NCBI GenBank assembly: GCA_023264815.1
Contig: JAHFUZ010000011.1
Location: forward strand, 1 to 64,000
Source: Arthrobacter sp.
Lineage (GTDB): Bacteria; Actinomycetota; Actinomycetes; Actinomycetales; Micrococcaceae
Reading direction: 5' to 3'
DNA: 64,000 nt
Numbering within the stretch: the stretch's first letter is position 1; every line of letters begins with the position of its first letter. Made by a program: the position numbers and the translations under genes. Of the stretch, positions 56,664 to 64,000 are shown piece after piece. The notes beneath the pieces are model-generated. The model made no database searches. It saw only the letters and a program-made list of their open reading frames with translations, and was not told the origin of the DNA.

Positions 56664-57407
56664 CTACGCGCCCGCCGTCGGGAATACCAGCCGGGCGGCC
56701 ACTGCCGCCGCCGCGGCCAGTAGCAAAACCAGCCGCAGAACCCGCTGGAGTGGCGGATCCGGAACCTCCCGGTAGCTGGTGCGGGGGCCGGGGCTGCTGA
56801 ACCCGCGGGCCTCCAGGGCCTGGGCCCGGGTCCCTGCATCATCCACGAGCGAGAGGACCAGCGGAACTGCCTGCAGCCGGAAGGCGGCCACACGGTGGGC
56901 CCAGCCCCGGCGGATCAGCAGGCCGCGGGCTTCCTGCGCCTGCCGGATCCGCTGCACGCGCGCGCTGATGGCGGGCACCAGGGTGAGCGTTGAGGCGAGG
57001 ACGAAGGCAAACCGGCCTTTCACTCCCCGCGAGGACAGGGCCGCCACCAGGTCAGGAACGCTGACGCTGAAAGAGAACAGCAGCATGGCAAGCACGGCGG
57101 CCGAGAGCTGGGCTGTCCGTTCTGCACCAAACTGCAGGCCCTCCGCCGTCACCCGCGCAGGTCCCCACGATGCCAGGACGGTGGCGCCCTCAGGGAAGAA
57201 CAACCCGTGAAGCAGCAGCAGGGACACCCCCAGGGGAATCACGACGGCGGCAGCGGCCGGCAGCATCCGCCGGGCAGTTCCGGCCACAACGGACAGCCCC
57301 ACGGCAGTTGCACCTACGGCGACGGACAGCGGCCAGCAGGCAGCCGCCGTCGTGATAAGTGCGGTACTGCCGGCGGCCGCCAGCGCCGTCAGGGGGTGGA
57401 GGCGCAT
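56664..57407 (-). CDS. ECF transporter T component
   Basis: A 247-residue membrane protein with about five hydrophobic segments. The two coupling-helix motifs are visible as QAQEARGLLIRRG and QALEARGFSSPG (Ala-Arg-Gly), which contact the ATPases. It starts 8 bases after the S component and the ATPase gene follows after 3, so this is an operon. Confidence 0.85.
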   Translation of the reverse strand: MRLHPLTALAAAGSTALITTAAACWPLSVAVGATAVGLSVVAGTARRMLPAAAAVVIPLGVSLLLLHGLFFPEGATVLASWGPARVTAEGLQFGAERTAQLSAAVLAMLLFSFSVSVPDLVAALSSRGVKGRFAFVLASTLTLVPAISARVQRIRQAQEARGLLIRRGWAHRVAAFRLQAVPLVLSLVDDAGTRAQALEARGFSSPGPRTSYREVPDPPLQRVLRLVLLLAAAAAVAARLVFPTAGA

Positions 57408-57415
57408 CTGGGCGG

Positions 57416-58288
57416 TTAGGAGCCCTGGCCGGTGGACGGGGTGGCTGGCCCGGCGTTTCCGGGCAGCTCATCGTTTCCGGGCTGCGCCGCCTGCCCGGCC
57501 AGCACACGGTGCCGCCGGACAAAGGGGAACTGCAGCCTGGTGCGGCGCGGCAGTGCGTAAACCAGGAGGGCCACGAGGGTGAAGACAATGGCCTTATCCA
57601 TGGGGTCCGAGATCAGGGCCTGCTTAGTGATGGCGGCCAGCAGGCTGTCCCCCATGGACCGGAAGGCGCTGACGATCGCTCCTGTGGCCAGGCCGGACGT
57701 GCCGCCAAACACGAAGGCTGCTACGGGGGCGGAGACCACGCCGCCAATGATGCCGGTGACGAAGCCGGCCACCGGGACCAGGTAGAAACGGCGGAAGAGA
57801 CCGTAGCGGGCGGCGAGGCCGGCCAGGCAGCCGATCAGGGCTGCGCCGGCGGCGAACGGCAGGACTGTGGGGTTGAAGAAGGACCAGACGATGCTGCTCA
57901 GGGCTCCGGTGGCCGCTCCGGCCGCCGGGCCGGCGAGGACAGCGATCAGCACCGTGCCGATGGCGTCGAGGTAGAAAGGCACCAGGGTACTGCCGACAAA
58001 CTGTCCCAGGACGATGTTCAGCACCAGCGCCACCGGAATCAGCACCAGCGTGGAGACGGGCAGGGTGGGCAGCACGGCCACGATCAGCAGGACAGCGCCT
58101 ACGAGGAAGCCGGAGAGGGCGATCAGGGCCGCTGCGCTGCCCGGCCCGCCCGTGATGTCTGCGGGCTGGTTGAGGACCAGGTAGATATAGGTCCCTGCTA
58201 TGGCCAGGGCTCCAAGGATTTCCAGGAGGCGGCGGTTCCGGGCCGTGGCCGGCGTGTGCGGCGGCAGCGTGAGGGATGGCGATGACAT
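57416..58288 (-). CDS. ECF transporter S (substrate-binding) component
   Basis: A 290-residue membrane protein with six or more hydrophobic segments, including FYLDAIGTVLIAVLAGPAAG and FAAGAALIGCLAGLAARYG, typical for S components of vitamin-type ECF transporters. The substrate (thiamin precursor, riboflavin or other) cannot be told from sequence alone. ATG at 58288 with AAAGGA seven bases upstream; the frame opens to 58348. The leader has a GC hairpin at 58317-58337. Confidence 0.75.
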   Translation of the reverse strand: MSSPSLTLPPHTPATARNRRLLEILGALAIAGTYIYLVLNQPADITGGPGSAAALIALSGFLVGAVLLIVAVLPTLPVSTLVLIPVALVLNIVLGQFVGSTLVPFYLDAIGTVLIAVLAGPAAGAATGALSSIVWSFFNPTVLPFAAGAALIGCLAGLAARYGLFRRFYLVPVAGFVTGIIGGVVSAPVAAFVFGGTSGLATGAIVSAFRSMGDSLLAAITKQALISDPMDKAIVFTLVALLVYALPRRTRLQFPFVRRHRVLAGQAAQPGNDELPGNAGPATPSTGQGS

Positions 58289-58316
58289 GGCGTTCCTTTG
58301 GGGGATACAGGCTCTG

Positions 58317-58337
58317 CCGCCCGGAAGGCCCGGGCGG
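58317..58337 (-). promoter_or_regulatory. GC hairpin in the ECF leader
   Basis: Arms CCGCCCGG and CCGGGCGG with a 5-base loop, about 30 bases before the start of the S-component gene. No known riboswitch consensus (TPP, FMN, cobalamin) could be read around it. Confidence 0.4.
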
Positions 58338-58509
58338 GGGCGGAACACCGCCTATGTCACCTCGGCGGCAGCCGGGGGCAACTGCGCCGGCCCGGTCCGG
58401 GACCAGTCTACCGGTCCTGGGATCCGCGGGACCGAGCTGGGCCCGTGATGGAGAGTAGACTCCCTGGGACCCGCCGCTGCACGCCGCTGACCTTCCGAAA
58501 GGCCTACCC

Positions 58510-59934
58510 ATGCCCCATTACGATCTCGCCATCATTGGTTCTGGATCGGGTAACTCGCTGATTTCCCCCTTCTGGGCCGGCAAGCGGGTGGCCCTCATCG
58601 ACGGCGGTGTCTTCGGCGGCACATGTGTCAACGTCGGCTGCATCCCCACGAAAATGTTCGCCTACCCGGCGGCCCTGGCCGCGGTCCCTGCCGAAGCATC
58701 GCGCCTCGGCGTGGACCTGACGCTGGACAGCGCGCGGTGGAATGCGATCCGCGACCGGATCTTTGGCCGCATCGATGCCATCTCCGAATCCGGCCGGCGC
58801 TATCGCGCCGAGGAGCTGGACAACGTGGACCTGTACCAGGAATTTGTCCGTTTCACGGGACCCCGTTCCCTCCAGACCGAATCCGGGACACGGATCACCG
58901 CCGACCAGGTGGCAGTGGCTGCCGGGTCGCGGGCCGTAAAGCCCGATGTCCCCGGCATGGACCTCCCCCAGGTGCATACCTCGGACACCGTGATGCGCAT
59001 CGACGGCCCGCCGCGTCAGGTTGTGGTGGTGGGCGGCGGCTACATCGCCGCGGAATTCGCGGCTATCTTCCACGGCTTCGGGTCCGAGGTGGTCCAGGTC
59101 AACCGCTCCGGCCGCCTTCTCCGCGGCAATGACGGGGAGATTGCCCGGCGGTTCGCCGAGGCTGCCGCCCGCCGCTGGAAGCTGGAGCTGGGGTTTTCGC
59201 TGCAGGCAGTGGAGGACACCGGGGATGGCCGGGTCACGGCCGTGTTCGACGACGGCGACGGCAAGCAGTTGCGCCTGGAAACTGACATTGTGCTCATGGC
59301 TACCGGACGCGTGCCCAACACGGACAAGCTCGACGTCGGCGCTGCGGGGTTCGACCTTGCCCCAGACAAGACCCTGTCCGTTGACCCCCAATTGCGGGTG
59401 CTCTCGCACGGAGAGCCGGTTGGAGGCGTGTATGCGTTGGGCGACGTCGCCAACCGCTTCCAGCTTAAACATGTGGCCAACCGCGAAGCGCGCGTGGTGG
59501 CCCACAACCTCGAACACCCGGAACGCCTGCGCAGCATCGACTACACGGGGGTGCCTTTTGCGGTGTTCACACAGCCGCAGCTGGCCGCCGTCGGGCTGAC
59601 GGAAGAGGAAGCACGCGCACGGGCAGGAGGCGCGGAGGACATTGTGGTGGCTGTCCAGGACTACGGAACCACCGCCTATGGCTGGGCCATGGAAGACTCC
59701 GAGGGGATCGTGAAACTGATCGCGGAAAAGTCCACCGGCCGGCTGCTGGGCGCCCACATCCTCGGCCACGAGGCCGCCATGCTGATCCAGCCGCTGGTCC
59801 AGGCGATCGCCTTCTCCACCCCTGTGCCAACGCTGGCGCGGGGACCGTACTGGATCCACCCGGCGCTGACCGAGGTGGTGGAAAACGCCCTGCTGGCGCT
59901 GGAGGTGGACGTGCCTGGGGACGTGCCGCTGTAG
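58510..59934 (+). CDS. mtr: mycothione reductase
   Basis: A 474-residue FAD disulfide reductase. The redox motif GGTCVNVGCIPTKMF (CxxxxC), FAD motif IIGSGSGNSL, NADPH motif VVGGGYIAAEFAAIF and dimer-interface HPALTEVVENAL are present. Mtr keeps mycothiol reduced, the main thiol of Actinobacteria, which supports the assignment of the organism. Divergent from the ECF operon. Confidence 0.92.
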   Translation: MPHYDLAIIGSGSGNSLISPFWAGKRVALIDGGVFGGTCVNVGCIPTKMFAYPAALAAVPAEASRLGVDLTLDSARWNAIRDRIFGRIDAISESGRRYRAEELDNVDLYQEFVRFTGPRSLQTESGTRITADQVAVAAGSRAVKPDVPGMDLPQVHTSDTVMRIDGPPRQVVVVGGGYIAAEFAAIFHGFGSEVVQVNRSGRLLRGNDGEIARRFAEAAARRWKLELGFSLQAVEDTGDGRVTAVFDDGDGKQLRLETDIVLMATGRVPNTDKLDVGAAGFDLAPDKTLSVDPQLRVLSHGEPVGGVYALGDVANRFQLKHVANREARVVAHNLEHPERLRSIDYTGVPFAVFTQPQLAAVGLTEEEARARAGGAEDIVVAVQDYGTTAYGWAMEDSEGIVKLIAEKSTGRLLGAHILGHEAAMLIQPLVQAIAFSTPVPTLARGPYWIHPALTEVVENALLALEVDVPGDVPL

Positions 59935-59955
59935 GGACGGGCTCCGGCGGCCCGC

Positions 59956-60981
59956 TTAGCGCAGCCGTGCCGCGAGGCCCCCGATGGACCGGATCAGTTC
60001 CCGGAAGGCCTGGTCGGGTTTGTTGTCCGCCACGATCCTCGCGGTGGGCGGGTGCTGCCAGAGGTTCCTGTAGTCCGCCACGGTGGTGCCCATCAGCAGC
60101 GGTGAATCCACTTCGACGTCCACGGTGGCCAGGCGGGTTGCGTAGTCGAGGGTCCCGGCCGCCACTCCGGCGGCGAAGTAGTCGTGGACGTGGGCGAGGT
60201 AGCCCTGGCCGTGGAGCCGGTGGAACTCGAAGTAGAAGCGCAGGGCATCAGACAGGTGCTTTATCAGCGGGCTGTCCGCTGCGCTCCTGAGCCCTTCAGG
60301 CTGTTTGGGCAGGACCAGTTCCCGGTCGGCGCAGCCGGCAGCCTCCGCCAGCCGGAGCACGTGCTCGGGCCGCAGTTCGATCCGTTCCGTGGTGTCCAGG
60401 GAACAGACAATCGGCAGCCGGTCCGCCGGCAGGCCGCGGTAGGCCGCATAGACTTCCTTGGCCGCGTGCGGGTCAACGTGGGTGTTCCACTCGGCGGTGG
60501 GGGTGGTGTTGCCCTGGTGGTAGAAGCTGCCGCCCATGATGACCACTTTGCCCAGCAGTTCGGGCAGCCGCGGTTCCTTCCGGATGGCCAGCGCGAAGTT
60601 CGTCAGCGGTGCCGTGATCAGGGCCGTCAGTTCCCCCGGGTTCGCCCGGGCCGCCTCTACCCACAGGTCTGCGGCGTGCCGTGGCGATACCGTCCCGGCC
60701 GGCGGCGGCAGTTCGGCGTAACCGATGCCCTGGGGGCCGTGGGTTTCCGGCGTGGTGACCAGCGGGATGGCGAGCGGACCCTCGGCACCAACGGCCACTT
60801 CCACTCCGGTACGGCCGCACAACTCAAGCATGGCGAGCGTGTTGCGCGCCACCTGCTGTGCGTCCACGTTCCCCGGCGAGGCCGTAACTGCCACGAACTC
60901 CACATCGGGCAGCGAGGCCAGGTAGGCCACCGCCAGGGCGTCGTCGATCCCGGTGTCAACGTCCAGCAGGAGCCTGGTCAT
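59956..60981 (-). CDS. nucleoside hydrolase
   Basis: A 341-residue enzyme of the inosine-uridine nucleoside hydrolase family. The calcium-binding DVDTGIDDALAVAY and the VIMGGSFYHQGN and EWNTHVDPHAAK motifs are clear. ATG at 60981 begins the family sequence; the frame is open to 61032, overlapping the next gene. Probably nucleoside salvage. Confidence 0.92.
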   Translation of the reverse strand: MTRLLLDVDTGIDDALAVAYLASLPDVEFVAVTASPGNVDAQQVARNTLAMLELCGRTGVEVAVGAEGPLAIPLVTTPETHGPQGIGYAELPPPAGTVSPRHAADLWVEAARANPGELTALITAPLTNFALAIRKEPRLPELLGKVVIMGGSFYHQGNTTPTAEWNTHVDPHAAKEVYAAYRGLPADRLPIVCSLDTTERIELRPEHVLRLAEAAGCADRELVLPKQPEGLRSAADSPLIKHLSDALRFYFEFHRLHGQGYLAHVHDYFAAGVAAGTLDYATRLATVDVEVDSPLLMGTTVADYRNLWQHPPTARIVADNKPDQAFRELIRSIGGLAARLR

Positions 60982-60991
60982 CTGCGGCCCC

Positions 60992-61969
60992 CTAGAAGAG
61001 TGCGATTTTGGGGACGGCAGGGAAGATTCCATCCAGTTCGCCCAGTTCCGCCGGCGTCGGCACCCAGGCGACGGCCGCGGCGTTCTGGCGAATCTGTTCG
61101 GGCTTCGTGGCCCCGGCGATCACGCTGCTGACGGAGGGCTGCGCCGCTAGCCAGGAGAAAGCCACCTGGATCTCCGTCAGCCCGCGTTCTTTGGCGAAGA
61201 TGCTGTAACGCTGGAGCTGGTCCCAGTCGGCGTCGTGCACCATGTGGGTGCGGGTATGGCTGAGCCGGGACCCTTCCGGCGCGGTGTCGGGCGAGTATTT
61301 GCCGGTGAGGAGCCCGTTGGCCAGCGGGAAGTACGGCAGGACGCCCAGGCCGTAGGCTTCGGCTGCCGGCGTGACTTCCAGTTCTGCACGCCGGTCCAGG
61401 AGGTTGTAATGGTTCTGGGTGGAGATAAACCGCGTGCCCCCGGCTGCGCGGGCCACGAACTCGGCCTCGGCAATCTGCCAGCCGGCGCGGTTTGAGTGCC
61501 CGACGTAGCGGACCTTGCCGCTGGTGACGAGGTCATCGAGCGCCGAGAGCGTCTCCTCTATGGGCGTCAGCGGGTCCGGGGTGTGGAACTGGTAGAGGTC
61601 GATCCAGTCGGTGCCGAGCCGGCGCAGCGAAGCCTCCGCTGCGCGCACAATGTAGCGGCGGGAGCCGCGGGCGCCAAAGTCCGGCCCGTTGGCGCCGCGC
61701 ATGTCCATTCCGAACTTGGTGGCCACCACGGCCTCGTCGCGGCGGCCGGCCAGTGCCTTGCCCAGCATCGTTTCGCTGAGCCCTGGTTCCTTGCCGTAGT
61801 TGTCAGCGACGTCGAAAAGGGTCACCCCGGCGTCGAGCGCGGCATGCACGACGGCGTCAGTTCCCTCCTGCGATTCGGTCACCGTCCTGGCGCGGCCAAG
61901 GTTGTTGCAGCCGAGCCCCACCACGGAGACGGTCAGCCCGGACTTTCCCAGACGGCGGTATTCAGTCAC
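60992..61969 (-). CDS. aldo/keto reductase
   Basis: A 325-residue NADPH-dependent oxidoreductase. Asp and Tyr of the active site lie in LFDVADNYGKEPGLSE, Lys in VVATKFG, His in GHSNRAGWQIA; the C-terminal NADPH site is VIAGATKPEQIRQNAAA. Substrate unknown. Confidence 0.92.
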   Translation of the reverse strand: MTEYRRLGKSGLTVSVVGLGCNNLGRARTVTESQEGTDAVVHAALDAGVTLFDVADNYGKEPGLSETMLGKALAGRRDEAVVATKFGMDMRGANGPDFGARGSRRYIVRAAEASLRRLGTDWIDLYQFHTPDPLTPIEETLSALDDLVTSGKVRYVGHSNRAGWQIAEAEFVARAAGGTRFISTQNHYNLLDRRAELEVTPAAEAYGLGVLPYFPLANGLLTGKYSPDTAPEGSRLSHTRTHMVHDADWDQLQRYSIFAKERGLTEIQVAFSWLAAQPSVSSVIAGATKPEQIRQNAAAVAWVPTPAELGELDGIFPAVPKIALF

Positions 61970-61978
61970 AAAGTTCCC

Positions 61979-62536
61979 CTAAACGCTGAAGCTGTTGGCA
62001 GGCTTCGCCGAGTGCTTGAGTTTGAAGTTGTCCGGTTCGGTGAAGGCTGCCGCGCCGATGCTGAGCTTGGTGAAGTCCAGGTCCTCGCCGCGGCTGCACA
62101 CCTTGATGGCGTTGACGGCCTTGTTGACCTCGGGGCAGAGGCAGTAGATGTTCAGCTTGTAGTCGCTGAAGTCCGATCGTTCCACGGTGCCCAGTCCGCG
62201 CCACGCCAGGTGGCTGATGAGGGCATCTTTTGCTTTTTCTTCCAGGTAGCGGTCGCGGTCGGTGCCTTCCCTGGTCTTCAGGGCAAACTGGGCAACCACC
62301 CAGAACTGTTCTTCGTCGGGGATTTCGGTGTACCCGTCCTCGGCGCACTGGGCAGCGAAGGCATCCATCAGCCCCTCCGCGGCCTCGGCATCGGCGTCGG
62401 TCTCCTCGGTTTTGCTCTGGTGGCCCACCACGCCGTAGTTCATCACGAACTGGCTGTAGTCCTCGTCGAACCAGCCTTCGCGGAAGTGCAGCACTCCCTC
62501 ATCGTCCCGTTTGTAGACCCTGATGATTCCGCTCAT
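61979..62536 (-). CDS. conserved hypothetical protein
   Basis: A 185-residue protein without a family I can name. The N-terminus IIRVYKRDDEGVLHFREGWFDEDYSQFVMN has a WGR-like look (aromatic/His-rich beta sheet); the rest is acidic and ends in a low-complexity stretch. ATG at 62536 overlaps the stop of the DUF402 gene by four bases, so it belongs to the dxs-DUF402 transcript. Confidence 0.5.
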   Translation of the reverse strand: MSGIIRVYKRDDEGVLHFREGWFDEDYSQFVMNYGVVGHQSKTEETDADAEAAEGLMDAFAAQCAEDGYTEIPDEEQFWVVAQFALKTREGTDRDRYLEEKAKDALISHLAWRGLGTVERSDFSDYKLNIYCLCPEVNKAVNAIKVCSRGEDLDFTKLSIGAAAFTEPDNFKLKHSAKPANSFSV

Positions 62537-63150
62537 GACCGTCCCTTCGTGAACCATTCGACGTCGGTACCGTCGAACGGTGCGTGTTGTGCCTTGACGG
62601 CGTGATAAAGCTCATCCGCGGCGGCCTGGATGTCGTCCACCAGTTGGTCCGGATAGTTCATGGCCACCCGGTGCTCGGCAAATTCGTCCTGGTCGTCAAT
62701 AAAGACGCCCCGGCCTGCCATCCGGATGACGTCCAGGTCCATGTCGATCACGTGGAATTCGGTGACCGCGGGCCTGATCTGCGTCCACTCGTGGGCGACC
62801 GCCAGGTCAACGTAGACCCGGACCCCGTTGGGATGGGCGTCGTCGTAGAAGGTGGCCACCCAGTCCCCGGAGCGGGGCACCAGCAGCACGGCATCGGACC
62901 GGGTGTAGAACGCGGCGCCCGGCCGCGAACAGAATTCGTTGGTCCCCTGGAAGATCCACCAGCCGTGCCGGTCCTCCCCCAGGTAGCGTCCCGGAACCAC
63001 CCAGTGGGCTTTGCCGTTCCATTTCCTGTTCCGCGCCACCACCAGCTGGCCTGGCTGCAGGCCCGCGGGAACCCTGGTGGTGCTGGTGTGGATGGCCGGT
63101 CCCATGTCCCCGGCAGCCACCGGGAACTTCAGGGCGTCTTCGTCCCTCAC
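62533..63150 (-). CDS. DUF402 family protein
   Basis: A 205-residue protein with the DUF402 core ([39 protein letters not shown]), rich in conserved Asp and seen in nucleotide phosphatase-like proteins. ATG overlaps the dxs stop by four bases. Activity in this organism is unknown. Confidence 0.8.
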   Translation of the reverse strand: MRDEDALKFPVAAGDMGPAIHTSTTRVPAGLQPGQLVVARNRKWNGKAHWVVPGRYLGEDRHGWWIFQGTNEFCSRPGAAFYTRSDAVLLVPRSGDWVATFYDDAHPNGVRVYVDLAVAHEWTQIRPAVTEFHVIDMDLDVIRMAGRGVFIDDQDEFAEHRVAMNYPDQLVDDIQAAADELYHAVKAQHAPFDGTDVEWFTKGRS

Positions 63151-64000
63151 AGAATCGGAAGGCTGCCGGTGGTGGGGTGCTCCTGGCCGGGCAGCGGCCG
63201 CGCGAACGGGACCTTTGTCCCCAAAACCTGGGCGACGACGTCGTGCGTTATCTGCTGGGCGGTCAGCCCCACCCGTTCCATCACCTGGCTCCGCGTGCCG
63301 TGGTCCAGGAACTCGGCAGGCAGGCCCACTTCGTTCAGGGCCGTGTCCACTCCCGCGGCACGCATCTCCTGCCGGATCCGTGATCCCACACCGCCGGCCC
63401 GAACACCGTCCTCAATGCAGATGACCAGGCGGTGGTGGGAGGCCAGGGCAATGATGGAGCGCCGAACCGGCAGCACCCAGCGGGGGTCCACCACGGTGGT
63501 GCTGATGCCCTGGGCGCCGAGCCGGTTGGAGACGTCAAGGGCAAGTTCGGACATCGCGCCGACGCTGACAATCAGGACGTCGTTTTCGCTGGAGCCGGCG
63601 GGGCGGCGGGCCAGCACGTCCACACCGTCGCTGAGGCGCTCGATGGCTTCCACTTCGGCCCCAACGGTGCCCTTGGAGAAGCGCACCACGGTGGGGGCGT
63701 CGCTGATGGCCACGGCTTCGCGCAGTTCTTCGCGCAGGCGGGAGGCGTCGCGGGGGGCGGCGAGGTGCAGCCCGGGCACAATCTGGACCATGGCCATGTC
63801 CCACATGCCGTGGTGGCTGGCGCCGTCCGGGCCGGTCACGCCGGCACGGTCCAGGACGATGGTGACGCCGGCCTTGTGCAGGGCAACATCCATCAGGAGC
63901 TGGTCGAAGGCACGGTTGAGGAAGGTGGCATAAACGGCCACTACCGGGTGCAGGCCGCCGAACGCCATGCCGGCGGCGGAGGTGAGGGCGTGCTGCTCGG
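63147..64000 (-). CDS. dxs: 1-deoxy-D-xylulose-5-phosphate synthase, C-terminal part
   Basis: The frame is open through the right edge ([15 protein letters not shown]) and continues past the window, so only the C-terminal ~280 residues are seen. Transketolase pyrimidine and C-terminal domains are present: [30 protein letters not shown], and the end region [13 protein letters not shown]. The enzyme makes DXP for isoprenoids, thiamin and pyridoxal. Confidence 0.95.
   Translation of the reverse strand, partial: EQHALTSAAGMAFGGLHPVVAVYATFLNRAFDQLLMDVALHKAGVTIVLDRAGVTGPDGASHHGMWDMAMVQIVPGLHLAAPRDASRLREELREAVAISDAPTVVRFSKGTVGAEVEAIERLSDGVDVLARRPAGSSENDVLIVSVGAMSELALDVSNRLGAQGISTTVVDPRWVLPVRRSIIALASHHRLVICIEDGVRAGGVGSRIRQEMRAAGVDTALNEVGLPAEFLDHGTRSQVMERVGLTAQQITHDVVAQVLGTKVPFARPLPGQEHPTTGSLPIL

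Noticed and set aside
58289..58509. TPP or cobalamin riboswitch before the ECF operon
   Set aside because: Conserved TPP blocks (CTGAGA, ACCTGA) and the cobalamin box are absent, though a hairpin is present.

Overview
The window looks like part of the chromosome of a high-GC actinobacterium, most probably a member of the Micrococcaceae close to Arthrobacter or Pseudarthrobacter. The support is a mycothione reductase (mycothiol users are Actinobacteria), an ANTAR-type PdtaR response regulator, the lgt-gltB-gltD-pyk arrangement beside the trp genes, HGxxPAAW and DUF3000 proteins, and the strong G/C third-position bias of the core genes. No database search was possible, so the genus is an inference.

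Region 1-10830 is an accessory island with visibly lower GC than the rest. Its right end is a tyrosine integrase and a small excisionase-like protein next to the 3' end of a tRNA-Leu(CAA) gene, the classic layout of an integrated element. Its left end lies outside the window; a truncated transposase start is at position 1. The cargo is regulatory: a sigma-like factor, two winged-helix proteins, two EspR-like DNA-binding proteins, a MAB_1171c-like membrane protein, an ImmA/IrrE metallopeptidase, an alpha/beta hydrolase that is a paralogue of a core gene at 43.5-44.7 kb, a membrane-bound lipase-like protein and a secreted HNH nuclease-like lipoprotein. A perfect 28-bp palindrome lies just upstream of the metallopeptidase operon.

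Region 11-38.7 kb is core metabolism, nearly all on the minus strand. After pdtaR come pyk, gltD-gltB, lgt, trpA-trpB-trpC, two small membrane-protein genes, trpE and hisI; then a plus-strand TIGR03085-type gene; then hisF-hisG-hisE, ribH-ribA-ribB-ribE-ribD, an FMN riboswitch, and rpe-rsmB-fmt-def plus a PD-(D/E)XK nuclease-like gene. Many junctions are ATGA or TGATG overlaps, so translation is probably coupled. A 26-codon leader ORF lies between the FMN riboswitch and ribD and shares a TGATG junction with ribD.

Region 38.8-39.7 kb is a tRNA cluster: Val(CAC) on the minus strand, then Gly, Cys, Val, Gly, Val on the plus strand. It is followed by an MT0933-like small protein, zapE, sseA, a SufE-like protein, ybaK, the core alpha/beta hydrolase, msrB, a DUF6421-SDR-threonine aldolase trio, DUF3000, RNase D, the fadA-fadB beta-oxidation operon with a clear promoter/operator, an ECF vitamin-type transporter, mycothione reductase, a nucleoside hydrolase, an aldo/keto reductase, two poorly known genes and the 3' part of dxs, which runs off the right edge.

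The best candidates for undescribed biology are the EspR-like / MAB_1171c-like / ImmA-IrrE operon with its palindrome, the riboflavin leader ORF enclosed by a hairpin, and the DUF6421-SDR-aldolase trio.
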